This document shows positions 41,441-49,685 of a DNA stretch of 64,000 nucleotides, piece after piece (the stretch's first letter is position 1; each line of letters begins with the position of its first letter). Both the position numbers and the translations under genes were made by a program. The stretch is taken from the NCBI RefSeq assembly GCF_008704205.1, contig NZ_VXLC01000008.1:62001-126000 (forward strand), in the 5' to 3' direction. The notes below the pieces were generated by a model. It was not told the DNA's origin. It saw nothing but the letters and a program-made list of their open reading frames with translations, and searched no databases. This DNA is from Nocardia colli. Lineage in GTDB: Bacteria; Actinomycetota; Actinomycetes; Mycobacteriales; Mycobacteriaceae.

Positions 41441-42300
41441 TGCAGGTGCAGGAGTGGCGCGACGGTGGGCGTCAGATGCGGACTCGGGCAGGTTCGGTGT
41501 TCGTTCGCTCCGCGCCCGGCGACGGACCCACCGTCGTGCTGCTGCACGGGTATCCGTCCAGCTCGTACGACTTCCGGGAGGTCGTCGGCCGGCTCGGTGG
41601 GCGAGCTTGGCTGGCGATCGACTTCCTCGGCTTCGGGTTGTCGGAGAAGCCGCGACCGCATCACTACAGCCTGTTCGAGCAGGCCGACATCGTCGAGGAG
41701 GTGGTCGCCGCCGCCGTGACCGGCCCGATCGTCGTGCTGGCGCATGACATGGGCACCTCCGTGACCACCGAGCTGCTCGCCCGGGACATCGACGGCTCGT
41801 TGACCTGCACCCTCGACCGCGCGGTGCTGAGCAACGGCAGCGTGATCCTGGAGAAGGCCTCGCTGCGGCCGATCCAGAAGATCCTGCGCGGCCCGCTCGG
41901 ACCGGTGGCCGCACGGCTGGCCAACCGCCCTGTCTTCACTCGCGAGTTCGGGCAACTGTTTTCGAAATCACACCCGCTGACGGCAGGCGAGGTCGCAGCG
42001 CAGTGGTCACTGCTCGCGCACGCCGACGGCCATCGGATCACCCACCTGCTCACCGCCTACCTCGACGAACGAGTCACCCACGCCGACCGCTGGCACGGCG
42101 CGGTCCGGGACTGGGACAAGCCGCTCGGTTTCCTTTGGGGCACCGTGGATCCGGTCGCCACGGTGGCGGTCCTGGACGGACTGCGCGCCCTGCGCCCGGC
42201 GGCTACAGTGGTCGAACTCGCCGGGCTCGGCCATTATCCGCAGTTGGAGGACCCCGAAGCCTTCGCCACCGGCGCCCGGACGCTGCTCGACCTCGATTAG
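41440..42300 (+). CDS. Haloalkane dehalogenase/epoxide hydrolase-like alpha/beta hydrolase
   Basis: The product has 286 residues from ATG 41440, coupled to the M3 peptidase stop. The oxyanion region is VVLLHGYPSSSYDFR and the elbow LAHDMGTSV places an Asp (Asp103) rather than Ser at the nucleophile position, as in epoxide hydrolases and haloalkane dehalogenases. GLGHYPQLEDP supplies the catalytic His. The substrate is unknown. No signal peptide is seen. Confidence 0.85.
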   Translation: MQVQEWRDGGRQMRTRAGSVFVRSAPGDGPTVVLLHGYPSSSYDFREVVGRLGGRAWLAIDFLGFGLSEKPRPHHYSLFEQADIVEEVVAAAVTGPIVVLAHDMGTSVTTELLARDIDGSLTCTLDRAVLSNGSVILEKASLRPIQKILRGPLGPVAARLANRPVFTREFGQLFSKSHPLTAGEVAAQWSLLAHADGHRITHLLTAYLDERVTHADRWHGAVRDWDKPLGFLWGTVDPVATVAVLDGLRALRPAATVVELAGLGHYPQLEDPEAFATGARTLLDLD

Positions 42301-42412
42301 CCGCTAGGCCAATTCAATTGCGGCGTAGCCTGTTTGGAAACGCTCGACTCGGGAATCTCGCGAAAGACCCGGCCAGCCGGTGCCGGGAGTTCGATCCAGA
42401 GGAGTCATGCTC

Positions 42413-43063
42413 GTGTCACGAACCGCACTCGTCTTCGCCGCCGCTTCCGCCGCCGCGCTACTCGGAACGCCCTCCGCCACAGCAGATACGACGCCGACCG
42501 TCGGCGGCGGTTCCGGGATCCTGGTCGACTCACGGGTCGGGTGCACGCTGACCACCATCGGCCGCGACAATGCGCAGCGGCTGGTCGGTTTGACCGCGGG
42601 GCACTGCGGCGCGCCGGGCGCAACCGTTGTGGTGGAAGGCGATCCGGCCGGTGCGGCGGTGGGCCGGTTCGCCTACACCGACCACACCCTGGACTACGCG
42701 GTCATCGAATTCGACGAGCAGCGAGTGACTCCGGTGAATCAGGTCGGCGGCACCACCATCACCGAGATGGGCGGGCCCGCGCAGTTCCCGGCGATCGTGT
42801 GCAAGCGCGGCAGCACCAGCGGGACCAGTTGCGGCGTGGTGTGGGGCGATGTGCGCGCGACCGCCACCGAGACCTGGACCCAGATGTGCGTGATGAAGGG
42901 CGATTCCGGCGCGCCCGTGGTGATCGGCAGCACGCTGGTCGGCATGGTGAACGCCTATCTCGGCGTCGGCTGCTTCGGGCCGGAGGTCGGCACCAACATC
43001 AGCACGATCATGAACGACCTGAACGCGCGCGGCGAGGTCGGCGCCGGGTACCGGCCGCTCTGA
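42413..43063 (+). CDS. Secreted S1 family trypsin-like serine protease
   Basis: The product has 216 residues from GTG 42413, which sits 8 bp after AGGAG; ATG 42407 is in frame but only 2 bp from that SD. It has a signal peptide ending near ATA-D (residue 24-25), then a chymotrypsin fold with a triad at His64 (TAGHCG), Asp94 (TLDYAVIEF) and Ser165 (KGDSGAPVV). It resembles streptogrisin-like actinobacterial proteases without a long propeptide, so it may be exported in a nearly mature form. It converges with the TerD gene, with 3 bp between the stops. Confidence 0.85.
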   Translation: MSRTALVFAAASAAALLGTPSATADTTPTVGGGSGILVDSRVGCTLTTIGRDNAQRLVGLTAGHCGAPGATVVVEGDPAGAAVGRFAYTDHTLDYAVIEFDEQRVTPVNQVGGTTITEMGGPAQFPAIVCKRGSTSGTSCGVVWGDVRATATETWTQMCVMKGDSGAPVVIGSTLVGMVNAYLGVGCFGPEVGTNISTIMNDLNARGEVGAGYRPL

Positions 43064-43066
43064 CGC

Positions 43067-43630
43067 CTACGCCAGGAATCGCGCCAGCTGCGGAACCGCC
43101 TCGACGACGTGATGGGCGTAGATCCCCTCGCCGATCCCGACGAAGTACCAACACTGCGGCGTACGAACGAGTTTGCCCATCGCCATCCCCGTGTGCGGGC
43201 CGCCGCTCAGCACGTAGCGGGTGACCTCGGCGCCGGACGTGGTGTCGAGCAGGCGGAAGTACGCGTTGTCGATCTGCGCGAAACTCTGCTCCGAGTAGGA
43301 GGTTACGACGAACATCACCGTCGTCACCTCCGGCGCCATGCGCGCCAGATCGACGGTGATCACCTCGTTGTCGCCGGTGCCGTCCCCCGTCGGGCTGTCG
43401 CCGCTGTGCGCGACCGATCCGTCGCGGGAGACCAGTTGCTCGTGGTAGACCGCATCGAACAGGACCTCGCCGGCGAAAAGCAATGCCGCCGAGTTCAAGT
43501 CGATCCGGCTGCCCGGGGAGACGGTGCCGTCGACATCGACCAGCAGGCTCTGATCTGACGGATCCCAGCCCAGCGAGACCGCGACGTGCTCGGGCAGGGT
43601 GCCGTCAAGATTTTGCAGCGGAAAGGACAA
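43067..43630 (-). CDS. TerD family stress protein
   Basis: The product has 187 residues from TTG 43630; no ATG or GTG is available in frame and AAAGGGGA precedes it at a good distance. TerD-type features include VAVSLGWDPSD, SAALLFAG, GDGTGDNEVITVDLARM and SEQSFAQIDNAYFRLLD, with the acidic calcium-binding loop GDNE. TerD proteins are cytosolic Ca2+-binding proteins linked to tellurite, oxidative and envelope stress. The SD and start are predicted to be folded into a hairpin (43630-43661). It lies downstream of the NlpC/P60 gene on the same strand. Confidence 0.82.
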   Translation of the reverse strand: MSFPLQNLDGTLPEHVAVSLGWDPSDQSLLVDVDGTVSPGSRIDLNSAALLFAGEVLFDAVYHEQLVSRDGSVAHSGDSPTGDGTGDNEVITVDLARMAPEVTTVMFVVTSYSEQSFAQIDNAYFRLLDTTSGAEVTRYVLSGGPHTGMAMGKLVRTPQCWYFVGIGEGIYAHHVVEAVPQLARFLA

Positions 43631-43661
43631 CCGTGTCCCCTTTCTCAGGGGCGACCACGGT
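43630..43661 (-). promoter_or_regulatory. Leader hairpin covering the RBS and start of the TerD gene
   Basis: On the mRNA, outer arms ACCGTG (43661-43656) and CACGGT (43635-43630) and inner arms CCCCT (43651-43647) and AGGGG (43641-43637) pair perfectly. The inner 3' arm is the SD core and the outer 3' arm ends on the first base of the TTG start. This is the layout of an RNA thermometer or translational switch; it is inferred from pairing only. Confidence 0.5.
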
Positions 43662-43797
43662 ATCCAGCTACCGCAACGCCTATCGAACTCGAAACATGCT
43701 CGGGCTCAGCCTAGGTCGTGCCGACCAGTCTGGTATCGCCCGTTACCGGCCGCGTACCCCGCGAACAACGGATTCAATCGTCCGCTTGCCGTCGAAT

Positions 43798-44349
43798 TCA
43801 CAATCGTCGCGCGCCCGCGAACGGCATGGACGCGAGCGGCGCGAGTTCGACTCCGGTGCTTTCGGTTCCGGCGTGGATGACGGTGCCGTTGCCCGCGTAG
43901 AGGCCGGAGTGGCCGCCGCCGTAGAACGAGACGAGGTCGCCGACGCGCAGTTCGCCCGGTGCCACCGGGGTGCCTGCGGCGAGTTGTTCGCCGCTGGTGC
44001 GGGGCAGGTCGCGGCCCGCTCGCCGGTAGGCCCACTGCACCAATCCGGAGCAGTCGAAGACGTCGGGGCCGGCCGCGCCGGAGCCGTAGGGTGCGCCGAG
44101 TTTGGACCGCGCGGCGTCGAATGCGCGCTCGGCGACCGAATTCTGCATATCGGAATTGTCCGGAATAGTGACGTCGCCGGGAATTTCCACACTTCCGCTG
44201 TCGGGCGGCCCGAGCGGGCGAGCCGGAGCGGGTGCGGCGGACAGCAGCAGGGAGCTCGTCGCCGCGGTCGCGACGACCAGTATCGTCAGCGCGCGATATG
44301 CTTTTCCCTGCTCAGAGCCATGATTCCGAACTTCATCGATGGATGCCAT
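43798..44349 (-). CDS. Secreted NlpC/P60 cell-wall endopeptidase
   Basis: The product has 183 residues from ATG 44349 with GGAGGA upstream; a longer frame to 44466 lacks an SD. After a short cytosolic stretch a hydrophobic segment (ALTILVVATAATSSLLLSAA) serves as signal peptide. The NlpC/P60 domain carries Cys100 (DVFDCSGLVQW), His147 (GGGHSGLYAG) and His159 (TVIHAGTE), matching the Cys-His-His triad. Such enzymes cut D-Glu-mDAP bonds in peptidoglycan stems. It shares its strand with TerD, 167 bp away. Confidence 0.9.
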   Translation of the reverse strand: MASIDEVRNHGSEQGKAYRALTILVVATAATSSLLLSAAPAPARPLGPPDSGSVEIPGDVTIPDNSDMQNSVAERAFDAARSKLGAPYGSGAAGPDVFDCSGLVQWAYRRAGRDLPRTSGEQLAAGTPVAPGELRVGDLVSFYGGGHSGLYAGNGTVIHAGTESTGVELAPLASMPFAGARRL

Positions 44350-44595
44350 GGTGCGTTCCTCCGACCTCCGTCGGCGCGATGCGAACAGCGCACCGAACCT
44401 TGAATGGATTTCGAGAACACCGGGTGTTGTGTGATTCCATCGGATCCGCAAGCCATGTTCCGGCACATTCCAGCGAACAGCAAGCGCGACACGCGACCTA
44501 TAACGAAATAATCACTGAGCGAATTTCTGTGCAATCACACGCAAATCTCTAAGCGATCTCCACCGTCGGTCCTGGTAGACGGAATACTGTCGGCC

Positions 44596-45069
44596 ATGGC
44601 AACTCCCGATTTCATCCGAATCATCCGGGCCGACGCGGGCCCGCAGCTGCTGTGGCTTCCGGGCGTGAGCGCCGTGGTCTTCGATGACGAGGGCAGGCTG
44701 CTACTCGGCCGGCGTGCGGACAGCGGCAAGTGGGCGATCACCGCCGGGATGCCGGAGCCCGGGGAGCAGCCTGCGGCGTGCGCGGTGCGAGAGGTGTTCG
44801 AGGAGACCGCCGTTCGCTGCGTCGCCGAGCGCATCGTGCTGGTCCGGGCGATGCCTGCGCACACCTATCCGAACGGCGACATCTGCCAGTTCATGGACAT
44901 CACCTTCCGCTGCCGGGCGGTCGGCGGTGCGGCGCGGGTGAACGACGACGAATCGTTGGAGGTGGCGTGGTTCGAGCTGTCCGCGCTGCCGGATCTGCCC
45001 GAGCACGATCTGCTGCGGCTCGAGCGCGCGCTGTCCGATGAGCCGACCTGGTTCGAGCCCGCGCCCTGA
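44596..45069 (+). CDS. Nudix hydrolase
   Basis: The product has 157 residues. The Nudix box is complete: G-MPEPG-E then REVFEETAV, with the Gly before it in KWAITAGMPEPGEQ. Nudix enzymes hydrolyse nucleoside diphosphates linked to another group, with Mg2+ bound by the box glutamates. N-terminal ADAGPQLLWLPGVSAVVFDD is the pattern of small actinobacterial ADP-ribose/NTP-type Nudix proteins; the substrate is not fixed. It converges with the RTX-like gene. Confidence 0.9.
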   Translation: MATPDFIRIIRADAGPQLLWLPGVSAVVFDDEGRLLLGRRADSGKWAITAGMPEPGEQPAACAVREVFEETAVRCVAERIVLVRAMPAHTYPNGDICQFMDITFRCRAVGGAARVNDDESLEVAWFELSALPDLPEHDLLRLERALSDEPTWFEPAP

Positions 45070-45089
45070 ACCGCTTGCGGGACCGGCCG

Positions 45090-46379
45090 TTACGGCTGTT
45101 CGCAGGCCGTGACGGACCCTCGTGACCCCTGTCCCTTGATGGTGCAGGTGTTCTTTCCCGCGTTGCCGTCGACCAGATTGTTGTTGACGTCGATGGTGAT
45201 GACGTCGTCGTCGTTGCCGCCGAAGATGCTGCCGTTGTTGGCGATCGCGGTGATGGTGTCCTTGCCGGAGCCCGCGTTGGGGTCGGCGCCGCTGGCGAAG
45301 TCGCTGCCGTCGCCGAGCACCACGGAATCGGCCGTGCCGACGGTGCCGACGTCGATCTTGTCGTCGCCGTTGCCGCCGATCACGGTGGCGGCGCGGGAGT
45401 TTCCGTCCTTGTTGAGCGAGGCCGCCGACAGCACGTCGTTGCCGTCGCCACCGAAAACGCTGGCGCCGAGGTACATGTCGGCGGCCTTGATGGTGTCGTT
45501 GCCGTCGTCGCCCCACAGCGCGGCGCCCGAGCCGCCGAGCTTGCCGCCGGTGATGGTGTCGTCGCCGGGGCCGCCGTGCACCCAGCCGCCGGTCATCTCG
45601 TCCACCGTGATGGTGTCGCCGCCCGCGTCCGGGATGGGCGCGAAGGCGTCGCCGTAGATGTCGGCCGCGCCGACGGTTCGATGGATCGCGATCGTGTCCT
45701 TGCCGCCGCCGCCGAACACGGCGTCGGGCGCGTCCGGCGCGGTGGCGCTCGGCGGGCGTTCGCCCTGGCTGACCGTGTCGATGGTGATGGTGTCGTCGCC
45801 CTCGTCGCCGGACACCCGGCCGCCGTGCGCGCCGGCCGTGGTCTCCGGCTTGGCCGGGTCGGGCTGGAAGAGGTAGCCGAGGCTGCCGACCTTGATCACG
45901 TCATTGCCCGGACCGCCGACGACCGCGCCGTGGCGACCGACATTGCCGCCGGGACCTTTCGGGATCGCCGCGTCGCAGGCGGCCGGACGGTCCTGCCCGC
46001 CGACCGTGATCTCGTCATCTCCCGGACCGCCGTCGAGGACACCACCGTTGACGTCATTGGCGCCGATCCCGTCCGCCGGGCAGATGAACCGGCCGACATT
46101 GCGCGCGGAGATCTTGTCCTTGCCCGCGCCACCGAGCACCACCGCGCCCTCGAGCACGTCGCCTTCGATCACGATCGTGTCGTCGCCGTCCCCCGTGTCG
46201 ATCACCGACTTGTCCCCGAGGTTGTCGGTGCAGGTGATGGTGTCGTTGCCCGGCGTCACCGTCCCGGTGCACCCCGCGGGCAACCCGTCGGCCCGCGCGG
46301 GACCGGCCGCCAGGAGCATTCCCGCCAGCAACGCCGAAACCCCCAGCATCGAACGTGTTCCGCGCGCGCGAACGACCAC
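45090..46379 (-). CDS. Secreted RTX-like calcium-binding repeat protein
   Basis: The product has 429 residues from GTG 46379 (GGAGGG 7 bp upstream). A signal peptide (MLGVSALLAGMLLAAGPARA) is followed almost throughout by glycine/aspartate nonapeptide-like repeats such as GGAGKDKIS, GGPGDDEIT, GGPGNDVIK and GGKDTIAIH, which fold as a Ca2+-stabilised beta-roll. Four Cys in NDTITCTDN, GRFICPADG, AACDAAI and the C-terminal NTCTIKGQG suggest disulfides. There is no catalytic domain, and no type I secretion genes are near, so it is likely Sec-exported. The function is unknown; a surface or matrix protein is plausible. Confidence 0.8.
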   Translation of the reverse strand: MVVRARGTRSMLGVSALLAGMLLAAGPARADGLPAGCTGTVTPGNDTITCTDNLGDKSVIDTGDGDDTIVIEGDVLEGAVVLGGAGKDKISARNVGRFICPADGIGANDVNGGVLDGGPGDDEITVGGQDRPAACDAAIPKGPGGNVGRHGAVVGGPGNDVIKVGSLGYLFQPDPAKPETTAGAHGGRVSGDEGDDTITIDTVSQGERPPSATAPDAPDAVFGGGGKDTIAIHRTVGAADIYGDAFAPIPDAGGDTITVDEMTGGWVHGGPGDDTITGGKLGGSGAALWGDDGNDTIKAADMYLGASVFGGDGNDVLSAASLNKDGNSRAATVIGGNGDDKIDVGTVGTADSVVLGDGSDFASGADPNAGSGKDTITAIANNGSIFGGNDDDVITIDVNNNLVDGNAGKNTCTIKGQGSRGSVTACEQP

Positions 46380-46557
46380 AGTTCATCCCTCCGTCTCACC
46401 GACAACCGGCCCGGCCGACACCACCGCCATTGCGTATTCGAACCTGCGCGGCATCCGGATCGGCCGTACCCGCACTTTGATTCGTGCGGATGGGAAATGA
46501 GGGAGGGCAATTCCGTGGCAACCGTGTGCCAGAAATCTGCAGAGAACTGGTCGAGCT

Positions 46558-46737
46558 TCAGTCCACGGGGTCCGTCTCGTAGACGGGGATGCCCCTGGCG
46601 TCCAGCATCTGGATGATGCCGACGAACTGATCGCGATCTCCGACGGCCTCCGGAACGTATTCGTTGATCTCGGCGTGGGTGATGTACTTCTGCTCGTGAC
46701 CGAGGGTGATCAGTTCCTTGATTCCAGCATGGGGCAT
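46558..46737 (-). CDS. Free-standing sigma-70 region 1.1-like small protein
   Basis: The product has only 59 residues from ATG 46737 (GGAG 9 bp upstream); a frame to 46791 adds 18 residues without an SD. IKELITLGHEQKYITHAEIN and DQFVGIIQMLDARGIPVYE match the fold and spacing of region 1.1 of primary sigma factors (RpoD), which normally sits at the N-terminus and blocks DNA binding by free sigma. Here no sigma region 2-4 follows. It might act in trans as a DNA mimic or RNA polymerase ligand (inference). It is monocistronic or upstream of the RTX-like gene, 178 bp away. Confidence 0.65.
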   Translation of the reverse strand: MPHAGIKELITLGHEQKYITHAEINEYVPEAVGDRDQFVGIIQMLDARGIPVYETDPVD

Positions 46738-47064
46738 TCGGTGATCTCCAGGTCTCAGGTAGCCGTACTGCGGTCGGCCCAGGGACGCCAACGCTATCAG
46801 CGCCGCGCAGGTGATCGCTGAAATATCGGCGGAATCTTAGGGTTTCGGCGATGGCACGCCAGCACGCCCGATCGATTCGGCCCGCTCCGGCAACCGCTGC
46901 TTCGCGCTGCGGCGGCCACAGCGGACACGGCACGCGATTGCCCATTCAGGTCGACCGTCGCCGACGCGAGATTCGGTACGATTTCCCTGATCTCCGCTCA
47001 GGAACGTCGAGTTTTCTCCGTGAATTTCTGCGAGCCATCGTTGTTCGACTCGAGGGAGTATCAG
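46738..47064. other. Intergenic region, no gene seen
   Basis: This 327-bp divergent region between the sigma 1.1-like and sialidase-like genes has only short frames without signatures and no strong hairpin. It should contain promoters for both genes. Confidence 0.5.
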
Positions 47065-48294
47065 GTGCGCCGGGTTGCTGTGTTGCTCACGATTATCGGA
47101 GTCGGCCTGGGCTGGCCATCGGCCGGTGCGGAACCGCCGATACCGGCCCCGGCCCGTCAACTGCTGTATCCCGAGAGCAGTTTCTATCCGCGGCTGATCC
47201 GGCTCGAACACAACGGGGCGGCCAACGGGACCATCGTGGCGAGCGTGAATACGCTGAATCAAACCGGCGCGATCATGGCGAGTATCGACGGCGGCAAGAC
47301 TTTTCAGCAGCGCGGGATGATTACCGATTCAATGTCCAAGAAGAGCAATCAGCTGTGCTGTTCGGCGCTGTTCGAACTGCCGACCGCGCTCGGCACGATG
47401 CCGGCCGGCACGCTGCTGTGGGCCGACACGGTGTTCTCCGATGTGCTCGATGTCGTGCTGCGGCATGTCGAACAACGACTATGGGCGAGCCGGGATCAGG
47501 GTGTGCACTGGGAATTCGTGTCCAGCATCGCGACGTCCAACAGCCTGTTCAGCTTCACCGATTGGGGGCCGCTGCTACCCAGCGCGTGGGAGCCGAGCCT
47601 GTCGATGTCGGCGGACGGGCAACTCGTCGCCTTCTACTCCGACGAGACCGACAGCCGTGACCACAGCCAGAAATTGGTGCAGGTCCGCTCCCCCGACGGC
47701 GTGCACTGGGTCAACCAGACCGAGACCGTGGTCAGCGACGTGAAATACGTCCGGCCCGGCATGGCCAACGCCATCAGATTGCCGGACGGTTCCTACTTCC
47801 TGAGTTACGAGATCTGCAATACCGACAAGGTGCATCAGTGTCTCGCCTATTTCCGGAGATCGACGGACGGTTGGAATTACGGCGATCCGCGCTTCCTCGG
47901 CACGATGGTGCGCACCGGAACCGACGGCGGCTACACCCAGCACGCGCCCTACCCGGCCTGGAGTCCCGGGCCCGGGCCGAACGGCACCATTCTGCTGTCC
48001 GGTCAGATGGTGTCGAGCGTGGACGGCACGGTGACGCCGAGTACCGGGCGGACCATCCTGGCCAACGACGCTCTGGGCGAAGGTAGTTGGTATGAGATGG
48101 CCGCGCCGATCGTCATCGACGGCGTCACCGACGCGCCCTGCAAGAACTACAGTTCGGCGCTGCTGCCCGCGCCGGACGGAAAGTCGGTCATCGAGGCCGC
48201 GACCGATCTCGACAGCAAGGGCGTCTGCCGCGCGTATTACGCCTCCGGTCCATTGACCGGCCCGCCCTCGCTGCCCGCACCCGCGGCGAAGTAG
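47065..48294 (+). CDS. Secreted sialidase-like (BNR/Asp-box) beta-propeller protein
   Basis: The product has 409 residues from GTG 47065, six bases after GGGAG; starting there gives a proper signal peptide (VRRVAVLLTIIGVGLGWPSAGA). At least four Asp-box-like turns are present: SIDGGKTF, SRDQGVHWEF, SPDGVHWVN and STDGWNYG, typical of the sialidase-superfamily propeller. A FYPRLIRL segment could provide an Arg of the carboxylate-binding triad. Catalytic sialidase residues cannot be assigned with confidence, so it may be another glycoside-active propeller or a non-catalytic binder. Confidence 0.75.
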   Translation: MRRVAVLLTIIGVGLGWPSAGAEPPIPAPARQLLYPESSFYPRLIRLEHNGAANGTIVASVNTLNQTGAIMASIDGGKTFQQRGMITDSMSKKSNQLCCSALFELPTALGTMPAGTLLWADTVFSDVLDVVLRHVEQRLWASRDQGVHWEFVSSIATSNSLFSFTDWGPLLPSAWEPSLSMSADGQLVAFYSDETDSRDHSQKLVQVRSPDGVHWVNQTETVVSDVKYVRPGMANAIRLPDGSYFLSYEICNTDKVHQCLAYFRRSTDGWNYGDPRFLGTMVRTGTDGGYTQHAPYPAWSPGPGPNGTILLSGQMVSSVDGTVTPSTGRTILANDALGEGSWYEMAAPIVIDGVTDAPCKNYSSALLPAPDGKSVIEAATDLDSKGVCRAYYASGPLTGPPSLPAPAAK

Positions 48295-48298
48295 CGGC

Positions 48299-49270
48299 CT
48301 ATTTGGCGATGGTGAAGCTGGTGCCGCCCTGGGCAATCGGCCCGGGGTGTAGCTCGCCATTGGTCGCGCCGATCGAGTAGCTCACCGGCTTGAACGCCGA
48401 CAACGGCTTGCCGTCGACCTTCACATTGGTGAACACGACCGGGCTGAATCCCGGCAGGGCACTGTTGAGCTGGCCCTCGACGATGACCTCCGCGGTCTGC
48501 GCCGGAGCGTCGGACTGCGCGACCGTGGTCCGGGTCCAATTCTGCGTCACGTTCGCCACCGTCATGGTGTAGGCGTGCCCGTCGAAGGTGACCGAGGCCT
48601 GCATCTTGTCGCCGGGCGCCGAGGTCACGTCCGGATAGATCACCGGATTCGCCGGATACGCCTCCCACAACGCCATCCGATACGTCTGCTGCGCGCACAT
48701 CGCGGCGCCGGGCGCGGACCCGGTGCCGACGGCCGCGCACGCGCCGGAAGCAGCATTGCCCATATCCCTGTTCACGCCCTCGGCCGCTCGGATCGCATTG
48801 CGGAACCACGCGGGATTGTTGGCTACGGTCGCGCTGGCCAGATTCACGATCGCCAGGCCGGGCAGCGAGGCCAGCGCGCCCGCCGCGCTCACGCAAATCG
48901 CCTCGGAACCGGTCTGCATCAACGGCAGGGCCTGCTTCCCGTTGACCAGCGTCCCGTTCAGGCCGACCCACGGCACGACCCGTTGAATTACGCCGGTATC
49001 GGAGCAGGCGACTTCGGGCTCGACCCATTCCGCGGAAATACTCTTGAAATTGCCGGTGACGACATAACCCGCCCAGTTGGTGCCGCGAATGCGCGGCGGC
49101 GTCGTCTCTTTCTCGCCCTGCGCTTCCGTTTTCGCGTTCGGCGGCGGCTTCGGCGCGGGCGTTCCATCGGCGGTTGCCACAGACGGCGAAACCAGCACTG
49201 CCACGATCGCCCCCACCACCGACGCGGCGAGACGGCTTCGAATTCGCGTCCGACCCGGGGTAGTCATCAT
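48299..49270 (-). CDS. Secreted G1 family glutamic endopeptidase (eqolisin-like)
   Basis: The product has 323 residues from ATG 49270 (ATG 49267 is equally possible; no SD). A signal peptide (ASVVGAIVAVLVSPSVATA) and a Pro/Lys-rich linker precede the catalytic domain, which shows NWAGYV, WVGLNG, LMQTGSEA with Gln119 and AEVIVEG with Glu265, the Gln/Glu pair that defines G1 peptidases, plus WEAYP between. G1 enzymes are best known from fungi and work at acid pH; bacterial members exist. It converges with the sialidase-like gene (4 bp). A terminator-like hairpin lies 27 bp upstream. Confidence 0.82.
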   Translation of the reverse strand: MMTTPGRTRIRSRLAASVVGAIVAVLVSPSVATADGTPAPKPPPNAKTEAQGEKETTPPRIRGTNWAGYVVTGNFKSISAEWVEPEVACSDTGVIQRVVPWVGLNGTLVNGKQALPLMQTGSEAICVSAAGALASLPGLAIVNLASATVANNPAWFRNAIRAAEGVNRDMGNAASGACAAVGTGSAPGAAMCAQQTYRMALWEAYPANPVIYPDVTSAPGDKMQASVTFDGHAYTMTVANVTQNWTRTTVAQSDAPAQTAEVIVEGQLNSALPGFSPVVFTNVKVDGKPLSAFKPVSYSIGATNGELHPGPIAQGGTSFTIAK

Positions 49271-49296
49271 GAACAGGGACAATAGCTGAAAAGCAT

Positions 49297-49328
49297 CACT
49301 GCCGTGCGCCGCCGCGCGGCAGTGTTTT
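49297..49328. terminator. Terminator-like hairpin in front of the G1 peptidase gene
   Basis: CACTGCCG (49297-49304) and CGGCAGTG (49317-49324) pair perfectly and the interior extends the stem (GCG/CGC, loop CCGC). TTTT follows on the plus strand (49325-49328) and a TTTT also lies 4 nt beyond the stem on the minus strand. No plus-strand gene ends here; for the minus strand it sits in or just before the peptidase leader, so it may be an insulator, an attenuator or an operator. Confidence 0.5.
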
Positions 49329-49685
49329 CGCAGGTAGTGGCTGGTTTCAAACGAAGCCGGACGTGGCTGACCTGCACCACTTGAAGATCGGCCGACCCGG
49401 CGTGTCGCCGTGTCCGCACCCGCCGGTCGCGCGACGACACGCCGGACGTACGCGTTTTCGTGACGCACGGGATCGCGGACTCGCAATTCCACCGGACGCA
49501 TGCCGATAAAGCGCGGGTGCTTGCCGAACCCGAGCGGATCTACGGGTTGTACCCGTGTGCGGCAATTGTATTCATTTGGCGGACACTCCGGGGCAGCTGC
49601 GCGGCAACACCCGTTACTAGTGATTTGCTGAATTGGCACTACCGGCTTCGAGATTCACCTATGGATACGAAAGGACCGAATCGAG
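49329..49685. other. Intergenic region, no gene seen
   Basis: This stretch between the hairpin and the SLT-like gene has no frame with recognisable family features. Promoters for the flanking divergent genes are expected here. Confidence 0.5.
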
